64,000 nt of DNA, taken from NCBI RefSeq assembly GCF_001542855.1, contig NZ_LNBY01000015.1:424844-488843 (forward strand), in the 5' to 3' direction. The translations under genes were made by a program, and so were the position numbers. The notes beneath the pieces are model-generated. The model made no database searches. It saw nothing but the letters and a program-made list of their open reading frames with translations, and had not been told where the DNA came from. Source of the stretch: Erythrobacter sp. AP23. GTDB lineage: Bacteria; Pseudomonadota; Alphaproteobacteria; Sphingomonadales; Sphingomonadaceae. Below are positions 37,669-48,685 of the stretch, in pieces. Numbering within the stretch: the stretch's first letter is position 1; every line of letters starts with the position of its first letter.

Positions 37669-38517
37669 CTACATCCCTTCGGCTTTCGCTTTCCTCCAGA
37701 AGACCAGCGCCATACCCGTCACCACGATGGGTATCGCGAGGCCGTATTCGTCGATCCACAGCGCGGTATTACCGTCGCTCAGGGTCAGCGGGCTGAAGAT
37801 CTTCTGGATGAAGATATTGTGCGCGGCGTGGAACATCACGGCGGGCCACAGGCTTTCGGAGCGGAAGGTGAGATAGGTCATGATCACCGACATGCTCACG
37901 ATCATGACTGTGAAGCAGCCGAGCTGGAATGCGGTGTCGCCGCCACCATAGACGATGATGATGGGAAAATGCCACGCGGCCCAGACGAGTCCGCTGACCA
38001 GAGCCACGCCGCCGAAAGGCAGGACCTTGCGCAGCTCCCAGATGAAGAATCCGCGCCAGCCGATCTCCTCGCCGGCGATGGTGCCCAGCGATTTGATCAG
38101 CTGGATGGTTGCGAGCAGGGCGACCATCGTCGAGATGACGACGAGCTCGTTGCCGCTATCGAGGCCCAGAACGGCGGACCATTCGCCGATCGTTTCGCGG
38201 TCGGGCACGCTGCCCAGACCCGAGGCCCAGACGAAGGCGTAGGCAATCCCGATATAGGCGGTCGGAATCAGATAGCCTTGCCAGTTCGCGCGCCAGCTGC
38301 CCCATTTCCAGGGCAGCGAGGCGATCGTCCTTCCCCTAAGCTTCAGCGTGGCGAATGCGGCCGCGGCAGGGCAGCACATCAGCAGGCCGACATAGATGCT
38401 GGCGGGATTGAGTTTGACGATCGCGTAGTGGGCGATTGCGCTCATAACACCCAGAATTGCGATGAAGATCGAGAGGGTTATCCAGGCGTCGCGCTCGTCG
38501 TCTTTTGCATGTTCCAT
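37669..38517 (-). CDS. CPBP-family intramembrane metalloprotease
   Basis: 282 aa with about eight membrane helices. The three family motifs are present in order: EEIGWRGFF (EExxxR), WAAWHFP (FxxxH-type), and the last His motif in MFHAAHNIF. These form the intramembrane zinc or acid site of CAAX-protease/bacteriocin-processing enzymes. Natural substrate unknown. It stands alone between ahpC and aroC, all on the minus strand, with no toxin or peptide gene beside it to suggest immunity. Confidence 0.88.
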   Translation of the reverse strand: MEHAKDDERDAWITLSIFIAILGVMSAIAHYAIVKLNPASIYVGLLMCCPAAAAFATLKLRGRTIASLPWKWGSWRANWQGYLIPTAYIGIAYAFVWASGLGSVPDRETIGEWSAVLGLDSGNELVVISTMVALLATIQLIKSLGTIAGEEIGWRGFFIWELRKVLPFGGVALVSGLVWAAWHFPIIIVYGGGDTAFQLGCFTVMIVSMSVIMTYLTFRSESLWPAVMFHAAHNIFIQKIFSPLTLSDGNTALWIDEYGLAIPIVVTGMALVFWRKAKAEGM

Positions 38518-38606
38518 AGAGTGTATTGTTCATACAACACACCCTTAGTCCAGCCCCATTCTCGCGCGGCCGGGGAAAATTCTTCACGCAATTGTCGGCA
38601 GGCCAA

Positions 38607-39689
38607 TCAGCCGCACTGCGCCCGGTGGAGCAGCTTGTGATCGGCCAGCACCAGCGCCATCATCGCTTCGACCACGGGTGTGCCGCGGATGCCCACGCAA
38701 GGGTCGTGGCGGCCCTTGGTGCGGACCTCGGTCGCCTCGCCGTCGCGCGTCACGCTTTCGACCGGCGTCAGGATCGAGCTGGTCGGCTTGAAGGCGACGC
38801 GGCAGGTCACCGGCTGGCCGGTCGAGATGCCGCCCGCGATCCCGCCTGCATGGTTGGCCTCGAACCGCGGGCCGTCATTGCCCTCCTCGTTTAAGGAAGG
38901 GCGCATCGGGTCGGCGTTCTGTTCGCCGGTCAGCCGCGCGGCCTCGAAGCCGTCGCCGATCTCGACGCCCTTGACTGCGTTGATGCTCATCATGCCCGCC
39001 GCCAGATCGCTGTCGAGCTTGGCATAGACGGGTGCGCCCCAGCCCGCCGGCACGCCCTCGGCCACGCATTCGACCACCGCGCCGAGCGAGGAGCCGGCCT
39101 TGCGCGCCTCGTCGACCAGCGCCTCCCAGCGCTTTGCGGCTTGCGGGTCGGGGCACCAGAAGGGATTGCGCGCGATTTCCTCGCGGTCGAAATTGGCCGG
39201 GTCGATGCGGTCGCCGCCGATTTCGGCGACATAGGCGAAGATGCTGACCTCGTCGATCACCTTTCGCGCCACCGCGCCCGCCGCCACGCGCATCGCCGTC
39301 TCGCGCGCGCTCGACCGCCCGCCGCCGCGATAATCGCGCAAGCCGTATTTCGCGTCATAGGCATAGTCGGCATGGCCGGGGCGATAGGTCCTAGCGATTT
39401 CCGAATAGTCCTTCGAGCGCTGATCGGTGTTTTCGATCAGCAGGCTGATCGGCGTGCCCGTGGTCTTGCCTTCGAACACGCCCGAAAGGATGCGGACCGC
39501 GTCCGGCTCCTTGCGCTGGGTGGTGAACTTGTTCTGGCCCGGCTTCCGCGCATCGAGGAAGGGCTGGATCTCCTCTTCCGACAGCGCGATTCCCGGCGGA
39601 CAGTCGTCGACCACCGCGCCGATCGCGGGGCCGTGGCTTTCGCCCCAGGTGGTAAAGCGCAAGACGCGTCCGAATGTGTTCCAGCTCAT
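38607..39689 (-). CDS. aroC: Chorismate synthase
   Basis: 360 aa. Signatures [19 protein letters not shown] near the N-terminus, [14 protein letters not shown] and [15 protein letters not shown] are all AroC. It makes chorismate from EPSP with reduced FMN, the last step of the shikimate pathway feeding aromatic amino acids, including the tyrC/hisC branch in this window. Divergent from ruvA, with a palindromic repeat in the 158-bp gap. Confidence 0.97.
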   Translation of the reverse strand: MSWNTFGRVLRFTTWGESHGPAIGAVVDDCPPGIALSEEEIQPFLDARKPGQNKFTTQRKEPDAVRILSGVFEGKTTGTPISLLIENTDQRSKDYSEIARTYRPGHADYAYDAKYGLRDYRGGGRSSARETAMRVAAGAVARKVIDEVSIFAYVAEIGGDRIDPANFDREEIARNPFWCPDPQAAKRWEALVDEARKAGSSLGAVVECVAEGVPAGWGAPVYAKLDSDLAAGMMSINAVKGVEIGDGFEAARLTGEQNADPMRPSLNEEGNDGPRFEANHAGGIAGGISTGQPVTCRVAFKPTSSILTPVESVTRDGEATEVRTKGRHDPCVGIRGTPVVEAMMALVLADHKLLHRAQCG

Positions 39690-39709
39690 GGAGCCACTTC
39701 TAGCCCAAC

Positions 39710-39794
39710 CCCCGTTCGTGTCGAGCGCAGTCGAGACACCTTTTTCTCTCCTCGCGCCAAGTCAGTCTCTCGACTTCGCTCGAGACGAACGGGG
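39710..39794. repeat. REP-like inverted repeat between aroC and ruvA
   Basis: Left arm 39710-39737 and right arm 39765-39794 are inverted copies with few mismatches and a 2-nt indel: both carry CCCCGTTCGT, TCGAGCG and AGTCGAGA when oriented alike. The 27-nt loop contains TTTTT. It lies between divergent gene starts, like the repeats at 13082 and 17940, but is a different sequence. Confidence 0.85.
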
Positions 39795-39847
39795 AGAAGG
39801 AGGTGGGCGCACTGGCAAATTGAAGCGGTTAGCGTAAAGAACAAACC

Positions 39848-40453
39848 ATGATTGCGAAGCTCAAGGGCCTGCTCGACGAAACCGGAACCGACTGGGCGGT
39901 GATCGACGTCTCGGGCGTCGGCTACCTCGTCCATTGCTCGACCAAGACGCTCGCCGCGCTGGGCGAAGTGGGCGAGGCGTGTACCGTCTATACCGACCTG
40001 CAGGTGTCCGAGACCGACATGCGCCTGCTCGGCTTTGCCGAGGCCGCCGAGCGCGACTGGTTCCGCCTGCTGACGCAGGTGCAGGGCGTGGGCAGCAAGG
40101 TGGCGCTGGCGATCCTCTCCGCGTTGTCGACCGGAGAGGTGCAGGCGGCCTGCTCGAATGGCGATGCGGCCATGATTGCGCGCGCCAACGGGGTGGGGCC
40201 CAAGCTGGCGGGCCGGATCGTCAACGAGCTGAAGGACAAGGCCGGCGCACTTCCGGGCGGCGGCATGGCTGGCGCGACGATGGCAGCGACACCGGCGGGC
40301 GGCGCCAGCGCCGATGCGGTAAGCGCGCTCGAGAACCTCGGCTTCAAGCCCGCCGTGGCCGCACGCGCGGTGGCAGCGGCGCAGGGCGAGCTGGGCGAAG
40401 ACGCGAGCGAGGGCGACCTCATCCGCGTCGCGCTGAAGAGGGCAGCGGGATGA
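39848..40453 (+). CDS. ruvA: Holliday junction DNA helicase subunit RuvA
   Basis: 201 aa. N-terminal OB-fold (MIAKLKGLLDE...VIDVSGVGYLV), the helix-hairpin-helix region with LLTQVQGVGSKVALAIL and ARANGVGPKLAGRIVNELKDK, and a C-terminal RuvB-binding domain after a flexible Gly/Ala linker. It binds four-way junctions and loads RuvB. Its stop overlaps the next ATG. Confidence 0.95.
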   Translation: MIAKLKGLLDETGTDWAVIDVSGVGYLVHCSTKTLAALGEVGEACTVYTDLQVSETDMRLLGFAEAAERDWFRLLTQVQGVGSKVALAILSALSTGEVQAACSNGDAAMIARANGVGPKLAGRIVNELKDKAGALPGGGMAGATMAATPAGGASADAVSALENLGFKPAVAARAVAAAQGELGEDASEGDLIRVALKRAAG

Positions 40454-40824
40454 GCTTCGTTGCGCGCGACTGGCGGTTGGCGATACTGGCAGTCTACACG
40501 CTCGCAGTGCTGGGTTTCATGATGAGTATTGTCTCGTCGGGCGGTGTGTGGTTGTGGGAGCTTTACCTGGCCATTATTGCTTGGGCGATTGCACCTGTAG
40601 CGTTGCTGTGCCTCGTCAAACGCTTTCGCATCCCGTGCGCATTCGCCGCGATAGCTTTGTCCGGTTTCGGGATATGGGCCTATTACAACACCTTCATTGC
40701 TTCCGCACCGGATGCTCAGATGGGCCTCGTTCTTGTCTTCGTTCCGCTATGGCAATTAATCGCGGCGATCGCAGCGCTGGGCGTATTCTACGGTGTTGCG
40801 CGGGTAATCGGGATCGAATCGTGA
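40450..40824 (+). CDS. Small four-helix membrane protein inserted in the ruv operon
   Basis: 124 aa from the ATG at 40450 in an ATGA overlap with ruvA. Four hydrophobic helices (about 10-30, 35-55, 60-80, 95-120) and short loops. No motif or family recognised. Translational coupling to ruvA suggests coexpression, though a DNA-repair role is not implied. Confidence 0.7.
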   Translation: MSFVARDWRLAILAVYTLAVLGFMMSIVSSGGVWLWELYLAIIAWAIAPVALLCLVKRFRIPCAFAAIALSGFGIWAYYNTFIASAPDAQMGLVLVFVPLWQLIAAIAALGVFYGVARVIGIES

Positions 40825-40850
40825 AACGGACAAGTCTTGCTCTTCCCAAT

Positions 40851-40879
40851 GTCATCCTGAACTCGTTTCAGGATCCATC
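40851..40879 (+). repeat. Hairpin repeat, left flank of the GIY-YIG gene
   Basis: GTCATCCTGAACTCGTTTCAGGATCCATC with an 8-bp stem ATCCTGAA/TTCAGGAT and a 5-nt loop at 40854-40874. The stop codon of the GIY-YIG gene (40868-40870) lies inside it. A reverse-oriented copy flanks the other end of the gene. Confidence 0.88.
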
Positions 40880-41203
40880 TGTCCTCCTGTGCGAAGCAAG
40901 CCGATCGAAGCCCAGCCCCACCGCAAGATCATCCCAATGCGGATTGTCTTGCTCGATCAGGTTGATCTTCCATTGACGGTGCCAGCGTTTCAGCTGCTTC
41001 TCCCGCAGGATCGCGCCCTCCATGTCACCAAACATCTCGAAGCGGACGAGGCGGTGAACCTTGTAGCGCGCGGTGAATCCACCGGTAATCCCTTCCCGGT
41101 GCTGCCAAAGTCGTTTTTCGAGGTCGGAGGTGACGCCGATGTAGAGCGTTCCTCGCGGCTGGCTCGCGAGGATGTAGACGCACGGATTTCGCTCGAACGA
41201 CAT
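40868..41203 (-). CDS. GIY-YIG nuclease family protein flanked by inverted hairpin repeats
   Basis: 111 aa from the ATG at 41203; a longer frame to 41248 merely translates the adjacent repeat. The GIY-YIG core is CVYILASQPRGTLYIGVT (Y-x-L and YIG strands), then LEKRLWQHREG with the catalytic Arg and His, and a Glu in AILREKQLKRW, which is the metal-binding Glu of the UPF0213/YhbQ-like branch. Such small proteins are single-strand nucleases in tested cases. It lies against the direction of ruvA-ruvB and splits them. Both its ends abut copies of one hairpin repeat in opposite orientation. Confidence 0.9.
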   Translation of the reverse strand: MSFERNPCVYILASQPRGTLYIGVTSDLEKRLWQHREGITGGFTARYKVHRLVRFEMFGDMEGAILREKQLKRWHRQWKINLIEQDNPHWDDLAVGLGFDRLASHRRTDGS

Positions 41204-41222
41204 GCGTGGGTGATTGCCGCGC

Positions 41223-41251
41223 AATGGATGCTGAAACAAGTTCAGCATGAC
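41223..41251 (-). repeat. Hairpin repeat, right flank of the GIY-YIG gene
   Basis: Reverse-oriented copy of the repeat at 40851: on the minus strand it reads GTCATGCTGAACTTGTTTCAGCATCCATT. Stem ATGCTGAA/TTCAGCAT (41228-41235 with 41241-41248). Relative to the left copy, one C-G stem pair has become G-C, a paired change that keeps the hairpin. It ends 15 bp before the ruvB start. Confidence 0.88.
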
Positions 41252-41265
41252 GGTATGAGGGTGAT

Positions 41266-42291
41266 GTGACCGAACCCGTCGCCCTCCATTCGCCCGATCG
41301 GCAGCCGGAAGACCCTGACGCCGCCCTGCGCCCCAAATCGCTCGCGGAATTCGTCGGGCAGAAGGCGGCGCGCGAGAATTTGCGTGTGTTCGTCGAGGCT
41401 GCCAAGCAGCGCGGCGAGGCGATGGACCATGTGTTGTTCTTCGGTCCGCCGGGGCTGGGCAAGACCACTCTCGCGCAGATCGTCTCGAAGGAGCTGGGCG
41501 TCGGCTTCCGCGCCACCAGTGGTCCGGTAATCGCCAAGGCGGGCGACCTCGCCGCGCTGCTCACCAATCTCGAGCCCAACGACGTGCTGTTCATCGACGA
41601 GATTCACCGGCTCAATCCGGTGGTCGAGGAAGTGCTCTACCCGGCGATGGAGGACCGCGCGCTCGATATCATCATTGGCGAGGGGCCGTCGGCGCGCAGC
41701 GTGCGGATCGACCTGCCGCCCTTCACGCTGGTCGGCGCCACCACGCGGCAGGGCTTGCTGACGACGCCGCTGCGCGACCGTTTCGGAATCCCGGTGCGGC
41801 TCAATTTCTACACCGAGGACGAGCTGCTCAAGGTCGTTACGCGCGGGGCGGGGCTGCTCGGTATGGGCATAGACGAGGGCGGCGCGCGCGAGATCGCTCG
41901 CCGCTCGCGCGGCACCCCGCGGGTCGCAGGCCGCCTGATGCGGCGCGTGCGCGACTTCGCCTCGGTGCTGGGCGAGGAGATCGTGACGGCGAAGGTCGCC
42001 GACGAGGCCCTTACGCGACTCGAAGTCGATTCGCTCGGCCTCGATGCAATGGACCGGCGCTATCTGACCATGATCGCGACCACCTACAAAGGCGGGCCGG
42101 TCGGCGTGGAGACGCTGGCGGCGGGGCTTTCCGAACCGCGCGACACGGTCGAAGAGGTGATCGAACCCTATCTCATCCAACTCGGCCTGATCGCGCGAAC
42201 CGCGCGCGGGCGCTGCCTCAACGATGGTGGCTGGGCGCATCTCGGCCTGTCGCCGCCATCGAGGCCGCAGGGCGATATGTTCGACAAATAG
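41266..42291 (+). CDS. ruvB: Holliday junction DNA helicase subunit RuvB
   Basis: 341 aa AAA+ motor. Walker [12 protein letters not shown], Walker [11 protein letters not shown], sensor-1 [10 protein letters not shown] and arginine finger region PLRDRFG are present, then the winged-helix C-domain. With RuvA it drives branch migration in recombination repair. Start at GTG 41266 follows GAGG. Normally adjacent to ruvA; here a membrane gene and the GIY-YIG cassette lie between. Confidence 0.97.
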   Translation: MTEPVALHSPDRQPEDPDAALRPKSLAEFVGQKAARENLRVFVEAAKQRGEAMDHVLFFGPPGLGKTTLAQIVSKELGVGFRATSGPVIAKAGDLAALLTNLEPNDVLFIDEIHRLNPVVEEVLYPAMEDRALDIIIGEGPSARSVRIDLPPFTLVGATTRQGLLTTPLRDRFGIPVRLNFYTEDELLKVVTRGAGLLGMGIDEGGAREIARRSRGTPRVAGRLMRRVRDFASVLGEEIVTAKVADEALTRLEVDSLGLDAMDRRYLTMIATTYKGGPVGVETLAAGLSEPRDTVEEVIEPYLIQLGLIARTARGRCLNDGGWAHLGLSPPSRPQGDMFDK

Positions 42292-42510
42292 GCTTACCCG
42301 CGCGGTAAGAAAGCCACATCCGAGGGTCCCGAAACGGGACGGGGCTTGCACAACCCTCGCAATTCCGCGAAAAATTTACTTTCTGGGTGCATGAGCGATC
42401 AGTAAATTCATTCGGGGACCCTAAACGGGGATTCGCATTGGTGGTCCAAGATTGCGAAAGGGGATGGATTTTTCTCTTTCCCTCGCGCGGTCGCAAGAGG
42501 AAGTTTAACG

Positions 42511-43407
42511 ATGTCGGTCAAGTCAGCTCTCGCCAAACTCTCGGCCACCGCGGCGGGTGGCGCGCTGCTCGCGGGCGGTGCGGTGCATGTCGCCGAAAAG
42601 CCGATCACCGACGATCCGCAATACAAGTCGAAGCAGGTCAAATACGTCAAGCAGGCCAAGCCGCGTGCCGTACCTCGGCCGACCGTGCCGCGCGCTCGCA
42701 CGATCCCGCGGCAGATCGAATGCATACCCGCCGAATCGCCCGAAGCGGCCTATAATCCCGACAACATCTGCCCGCCGGTCTATCGCCAGGCGATGGCGCC
42801 CGTTCCCGTTCCCCCGCTGCCTGCATCGGCGCCGGTCAGCGGTGGTGGAGGTGCTGCCCGCTCGATCGGCGGAGGCGGCGGTGGCGGCTTCGGCGGCGGT
42901 TTCGGTGGCGGCTTCTTCGGCGGATTCTTCACCGGATCGAGCGGCGGCGGCAGTGTGGTCGTGAATTCGACCACCACTACCGGCGGCGAGCCGGGCGACG
43001 TCATCGTCGACGTATCGACCACCACCTCGACAGGCGGTAGCTCTACCTCGACCTCGACCGGCGGTTCGTCGACCTCGACCTCGACGGGCGAAGTATCGAC
43101 CACCACAAGCTCCAGCACCGGCGAGGTTTCGACCTCGACCGGAGGTGTCTCCACCTCGACCGGCGAGGTCTCGACCACCAGCGGCAACATCACTTCGAGC
43201 ACGAGCTCGTCGTCCTCGACCAGTACGTCGAGTTCGACCTCCTCTTCGACATCCACGTCGAGCTCCACCTCGTCCTCGACCAGCTCGTCGACCTCGAGCA
43301 GCAGCGGCGGCACCGAAGTGCCCGCCCCGCCGATGATGGCACTGTTCGGGATGGCGGCCGCCGCGATTCTCGGCCGCCGCAAGTTCCGCATCAAGCGCGG
43401 CGCCTGA
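42511..43407 (+). CDS. Ser/Thr- and Gly-rich surface protein with PEP-CTERM-type sorting tail
   Basis: 298 aa in four parts: a hydrophobic N-terminal export segment (about 5-27), a Lys/Pro/Arg-rich stretch with two cysteines (IECIPAE, NICPPVY), a glycine-rich block (about 110-150), and about 85 residues built almost only of Ser, Thr and Gly (about 180-265) with recurring STSTG/GEVSTST units. The C-terminus VPAPPMMALFGMAAAAILGRRKFR is a sorting tail: VPAP motif, hydrophobic span, then basic cluster, as in PEP-CTERM proteins processed by an exosortase. The Ser/Thr block is a likely O-glycosylation platform. Function is inferred as cell-surface or exopolysaccharide-associated. The AGGAAG before the ATG supports the start. 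Confidence 0.8.
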   Translation: MSVKSALAKLSATAAGGALLAGGAVHVAEKPITDDPQYKSKQVKYVKQAKPRAVPRPTVPRARTIPRQIECIPAESPEAAYNPDNICPPVYRQAMAPVPVPPLPASAPVSGGGGAARSIGGGGGGGFGGGFGGGFFGGFFTGSSGGGSVVVNSTTTTGGEPGDVIVDVSTTTSTGGSSTSTSTGGSSTSTSTGEVSTTTSSSTGEVSTSTGGVSTSTGEVSTTSGNITSSTSSSSSTSTSSSTSSSTSTSSSTSSSTSSSTSSSSGGTEVPAPPMMALFGMAAAAILGRRKFRIKRGA

Positions 43408-43429
43408 TCCGCCCGACCCGCGTGCTGCC

Positions 43430-44161
43430 TCAGTGGCGCGGGCTGAGGCTCCAATCGCCCTGACGGTACCATTGCGTCACGACATATTTGGTGCCCGCCT
43501 CAACCGGTAGGGCGGCGTGCCGCGTGGCCCTGTTAGGCCGCCCCTTGCGGTCCATATTGTCCCACATCACCAGCAGGCCGGGTTCGGGATCGATCGCGAG
43601 ATCCAGCTCGGGAAATTCGGTCGCGCCGCCCGCCTCGACCGCATTGAGATAGACCATCGCGGTCCAACTGCGCTGGCCGCCTCTTCGGCGTTCCTTTTGC
43701 CAGTGCGCGCTTTCAGGGCGCAAATGGTCGCGGTGGTGGCGATATTCCTCGCCTTCGCGATAGCGCTGGCCCTGCAGCGGTTCGGCATGGACCGGATCGA
43801 TCCCCGTCACCGCACCGATTGCGCTGGCCAGCGCGCGGGTTTCGGGCATCTCTTGCTGGAAGAAATGCGTCGAACTGGTGCGTCCGCGTGGCGATACCTT
43901 TTCTGAGAAGAGCACCGAGGGCTGGATCCGGCTGTCGATGATCGCGATCAGCTTGCGGCATTCCTTGGCGCTCAAAAGGCCGCGCAGCAGGAAGAGATCG
44001 GCCTTGCCTCCGCCGCGGGGTTCCACGCGCGGATCGGCCAGCAGCCGCTCGCGCACTTCATCGCCGATCGCCCGCAGCTTGGCGGGATCGTTTTGCGGAT
44101 CTATCGGGCCGCTCCCTGAGAGTTTCGCCAGCCAACCGCGCAACGCCATGTTATCGGGCAT
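43430..44161 (-). CDS. Prolyl 4-hydroxylase-like 2-oxoglutarate/Fe(II) oxygenase
   Basis: 243 aa. The double-stranded beta-helix iron site is readable: HxD in YRHHRDHLRPE, the distal His in ATRHAALPVEAG and a Lys nearby in GTKYVVTQWYR for 2-oxoglutarate. QRSWTAMVYLN and GGATEFPELD are typical of the P4H-alpha family. It likely hydroxylates a protein or amino-acid side chain; substrate unknown. An ATG four codons in (44149) is an alternative start. It faces the PEP-CTERM-type gene, end to end, with 22 bp between. Confidence 0.88.
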   Translation of the reverse strand: MPDNMALRGWLAKLSGSGPIDPQNDPAKLRAIGDEVRERLLADPRVEPRGGGKADLFLLRGLLSAKECRKLIAIIDSRIQPSVLFSEKVSPRGRTSSTHFFQQEMPETRALASAIGAVTGIDPVHAEPLQGQRYREGEEYRHHRDHLRPESAHWQKERRRGGQRSWTAMVYLNAVEAGGATEFPELDLAIDPEPGLLVMWDNMDRKGRPNRATRHAALPVEAGTKYVVTQWYRQGDWSLSPRH

Positions 44162-44193
44162 CCTGCTGGGTTCCGGTCATCGTCGTTGCTTAC

Positions 44194-44612
44194 TCAGTCG
44201 CGCTGGACCGGCAAATCGGCTTCCTCCCAGGCAAGGATGCCGCCATCCAAATGCACCGCGTCCTCGCCGCTTGCTTCGGCCAGGCGGCCGGCGGCAATGC
44301 CGGATCGGCGGTCGGATCGACAATAGAGTACGCGGGCAGTGCCTTGAGGGTCCGGCAAGGCTGCCGGATCGAACCGATCGACCGGGATATTGATCGCCCC
44401 GCTCAGATGACCTTGGGCGAATTCTTCCGGGGTGCGCACGTCGATCAGCTGGATGGATTCTCCGGCGGCGATCCTATCGGCCAGCGCCTCGGGCGTGATC
44501 GTTTCGACCGTCGCCTGCGTCGTGGCTCCCACATCGTCGTCGCTGGCGCGCGCATCCGCCGTGCAAGCGGCGAGCATGCCCGCCGCCAGCCCAGCAAAGA
44601 GCGCCTGCCGGA

Positions 44613-44616
<4 letters not shown>
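44194..44616 (-). CDS. Rhodanese-like lipoprotein
   Basis: 140 aa from a GTG at 44616 whose GTGA overlaps the acnA stop. A short signal peptide ends in lipobox GMLAAC (Cys about 17). The rhodanese domain (about 45-135) has [22 protein letters not shown] and the catalytic loop YCRSDRRSG with an active-site Cys. It could transfer sulfane sulfur in the periplasm. Coupling to acnA is by overlap only; a functional link to aconitase iron-sulfur chemistry is speculation. Confidence 0.85.
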
Positions 44617-47288
<2,672 letters not shown>

Positions 47289-47503
47289 GCGCGCATCTGT
47301 CCTTTCGTTAGGGGCCGTCACCCGACCAATGGGCGGGGCGGCGAAATGTGCCGCGCACCTGCGCCGAAGTGGCGGAAAAATCAAGTCTGCGGCACTGCAA
47401 CATAGACCTTTTGGGGAACCGAGGCGCGGCTTCAGCGCTTATTAAGGCAAAATCTGGGCAAGTGCGCCGGACGGGCAGCACGGTCCGAATGGGGAGTTAT
47501 CGA

Positions 47504-47656
47504 ATGCCATCGTTTCCGGATGCGAGTAGCCGCCCGCGTAATTCGCTTCGCATCGCCGTCATCGCCGCCGCCCTAGGCGTGGCGGGGTGTTTCACCGCAG
47601 CCTTCACCTTCGCCGACCAGCCGGTTCAGGCAGCCGAAGTCCAGCAGGCTCGTTAA
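47504..47656 (+). CDS. Very small secreted or membrane protein
   Basis: 50 aa. The ATG at 47504 follows GGGGAG by nine bases. A basic N-terminus precedes one hydrophobic segment (about 20-38), then a short tail ending AEVQQAR. Its stop overlaps the stop region of the convergent EamA gene by 4 bp. No family recognised; coding status rests on ribosome site and signal-like plan. Confidence 0.5.
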   Translation: MPSFPDASSRPRNSLRIAVIAAALGVAGCFTAAFTFADQPVQAAEVQQAR

Positions 47657-48543
47657 AGCGGTTCAGTAGCCGGCGTGCCGCGCGGTCTGCGAGCGGCTAT
47701 CAAGCAGGAAGTGATGATGATCAGCGTGCCGATGACAGTCGGCGGGGTCAGTTCCTCGGCGAAGAACAGCCAGCCGAACAGCGATGCCCAGAAGAAGCTC
47801 GAATATTCTAACGGTACCAGCACCTGTGCTTCGGCGCGGGCATAAGCCCAGGCGAGTGCCATTGCGCCGGCAACCGTCAATAGGGCAGCTGCAATCAAAT
47901 CGACGGTCGTTGCGCGGTCCGGCATTTCGAACAGGAACGGCACGGCAAGGCCCAACAGGGCCACTGAGACGCCCGAATGGAAAGTTGCGATTTCCGCCGG
48001 CCCTGCGACCTGCGATTGTCGCCGCACCAGGATGAAACTGTACGCATAGAGCATCGCCGAGGTCAGGATGGCGCCAAGGCCGAGTGCCGTGTCGCGGTCG
48101 AAATCGGCCTGGCCGACCTTTCCGCCGATAATCACCAGCGTTCCTGCGAAGCCCAGGATCGAGGCGAAGATGGCCTGTTTGCGAATCCTCTCCCCCAGCA
48201 TGACGCGCGCAAGATAGAGCGCGATGAGCGGGGCGACGAAGCTGATTGCAATCGCTTCGGCGAGGGGCAGCTTGGTGATCGAATAGAAGAATGTCAGCGC
48301 CATGAAGGTCGCCACCACCGAACGCTGCAAATGCAGCTTGAGGACGTGCGGCTGCGGCCACCGGCCGCCGCGCGCCAGCCACAGCGGCAGCGCAATGCCG
48401 GTCGCAATGGCCGAGCGCAGCCAGGCCGCGGTAAGCACGCCCACCGCCAGAGCGGCGCTCTTCATGAAGGCATCCATCAACGACAGGCTGGCGACCGCAA
48501 ACGCCGCTACGAATATCGGCAATAGGGCATGATCGCGCGTCAC
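47653..48543 (-). CDS. EamA/DMT-family transporter
   Basis: 296 aa with ten predicted helices in two five-helix halves, the EamA layout. MDAFMKSAALAVG near the start, and the second-half LVPLEYSSFFWASLFGWLFFAEE with the typical P-x-E, are DMT hallmarks. It probably exports a small metabolite across the inner membrane; substrate unknown. Start is a GTG at 48543. It diverges from the L,D-transpeptidase. Confidence 0.9.
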   Translation of the reverse strand: MTRDHALLPIFVAAFAVASLSLMDAFMKSAALAVGVLTAAWLRSAIATGIALPLWLARGGRWPQPHVLKLHLQRSVVATFMALTFFYSITKLPLAEAIAISFVAPLIALYLARVMLGERIRKQAIFASILGFAGTLVIIGGKVGQADFDRDTALGLGAILTSAMLYAYSFILVRRQSQVAGPAEIATFHSGVSVALLGLAVPFLFEMPDRATTVDLIAAALLTVAGAMALAWAYARAEAQVLVPLEYSSFFWASLFGWLFFAEELTPPTVIGTLIIITSCLIAARRPRGTPATEPL

Positions 48544-48685
48544 TATGCCGCTCTATCCCCGCATCGCGATGCCGTCACCGGAAATTCAGCACCGCGAAAG
48601 CCGGGATATTGGATTAGCCCCGTGCATTGGGTTAGTACCCCGCCACACGCGCTGCACCGGCGCGGGGCGCATCTGGTAAGGTCCT

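Noticed and set aside
37669..38517. CPBP protein as abortive-infection defence
   Set aside because: No partner defence gene nearby; family motifs alone only support an intramembrane protease.
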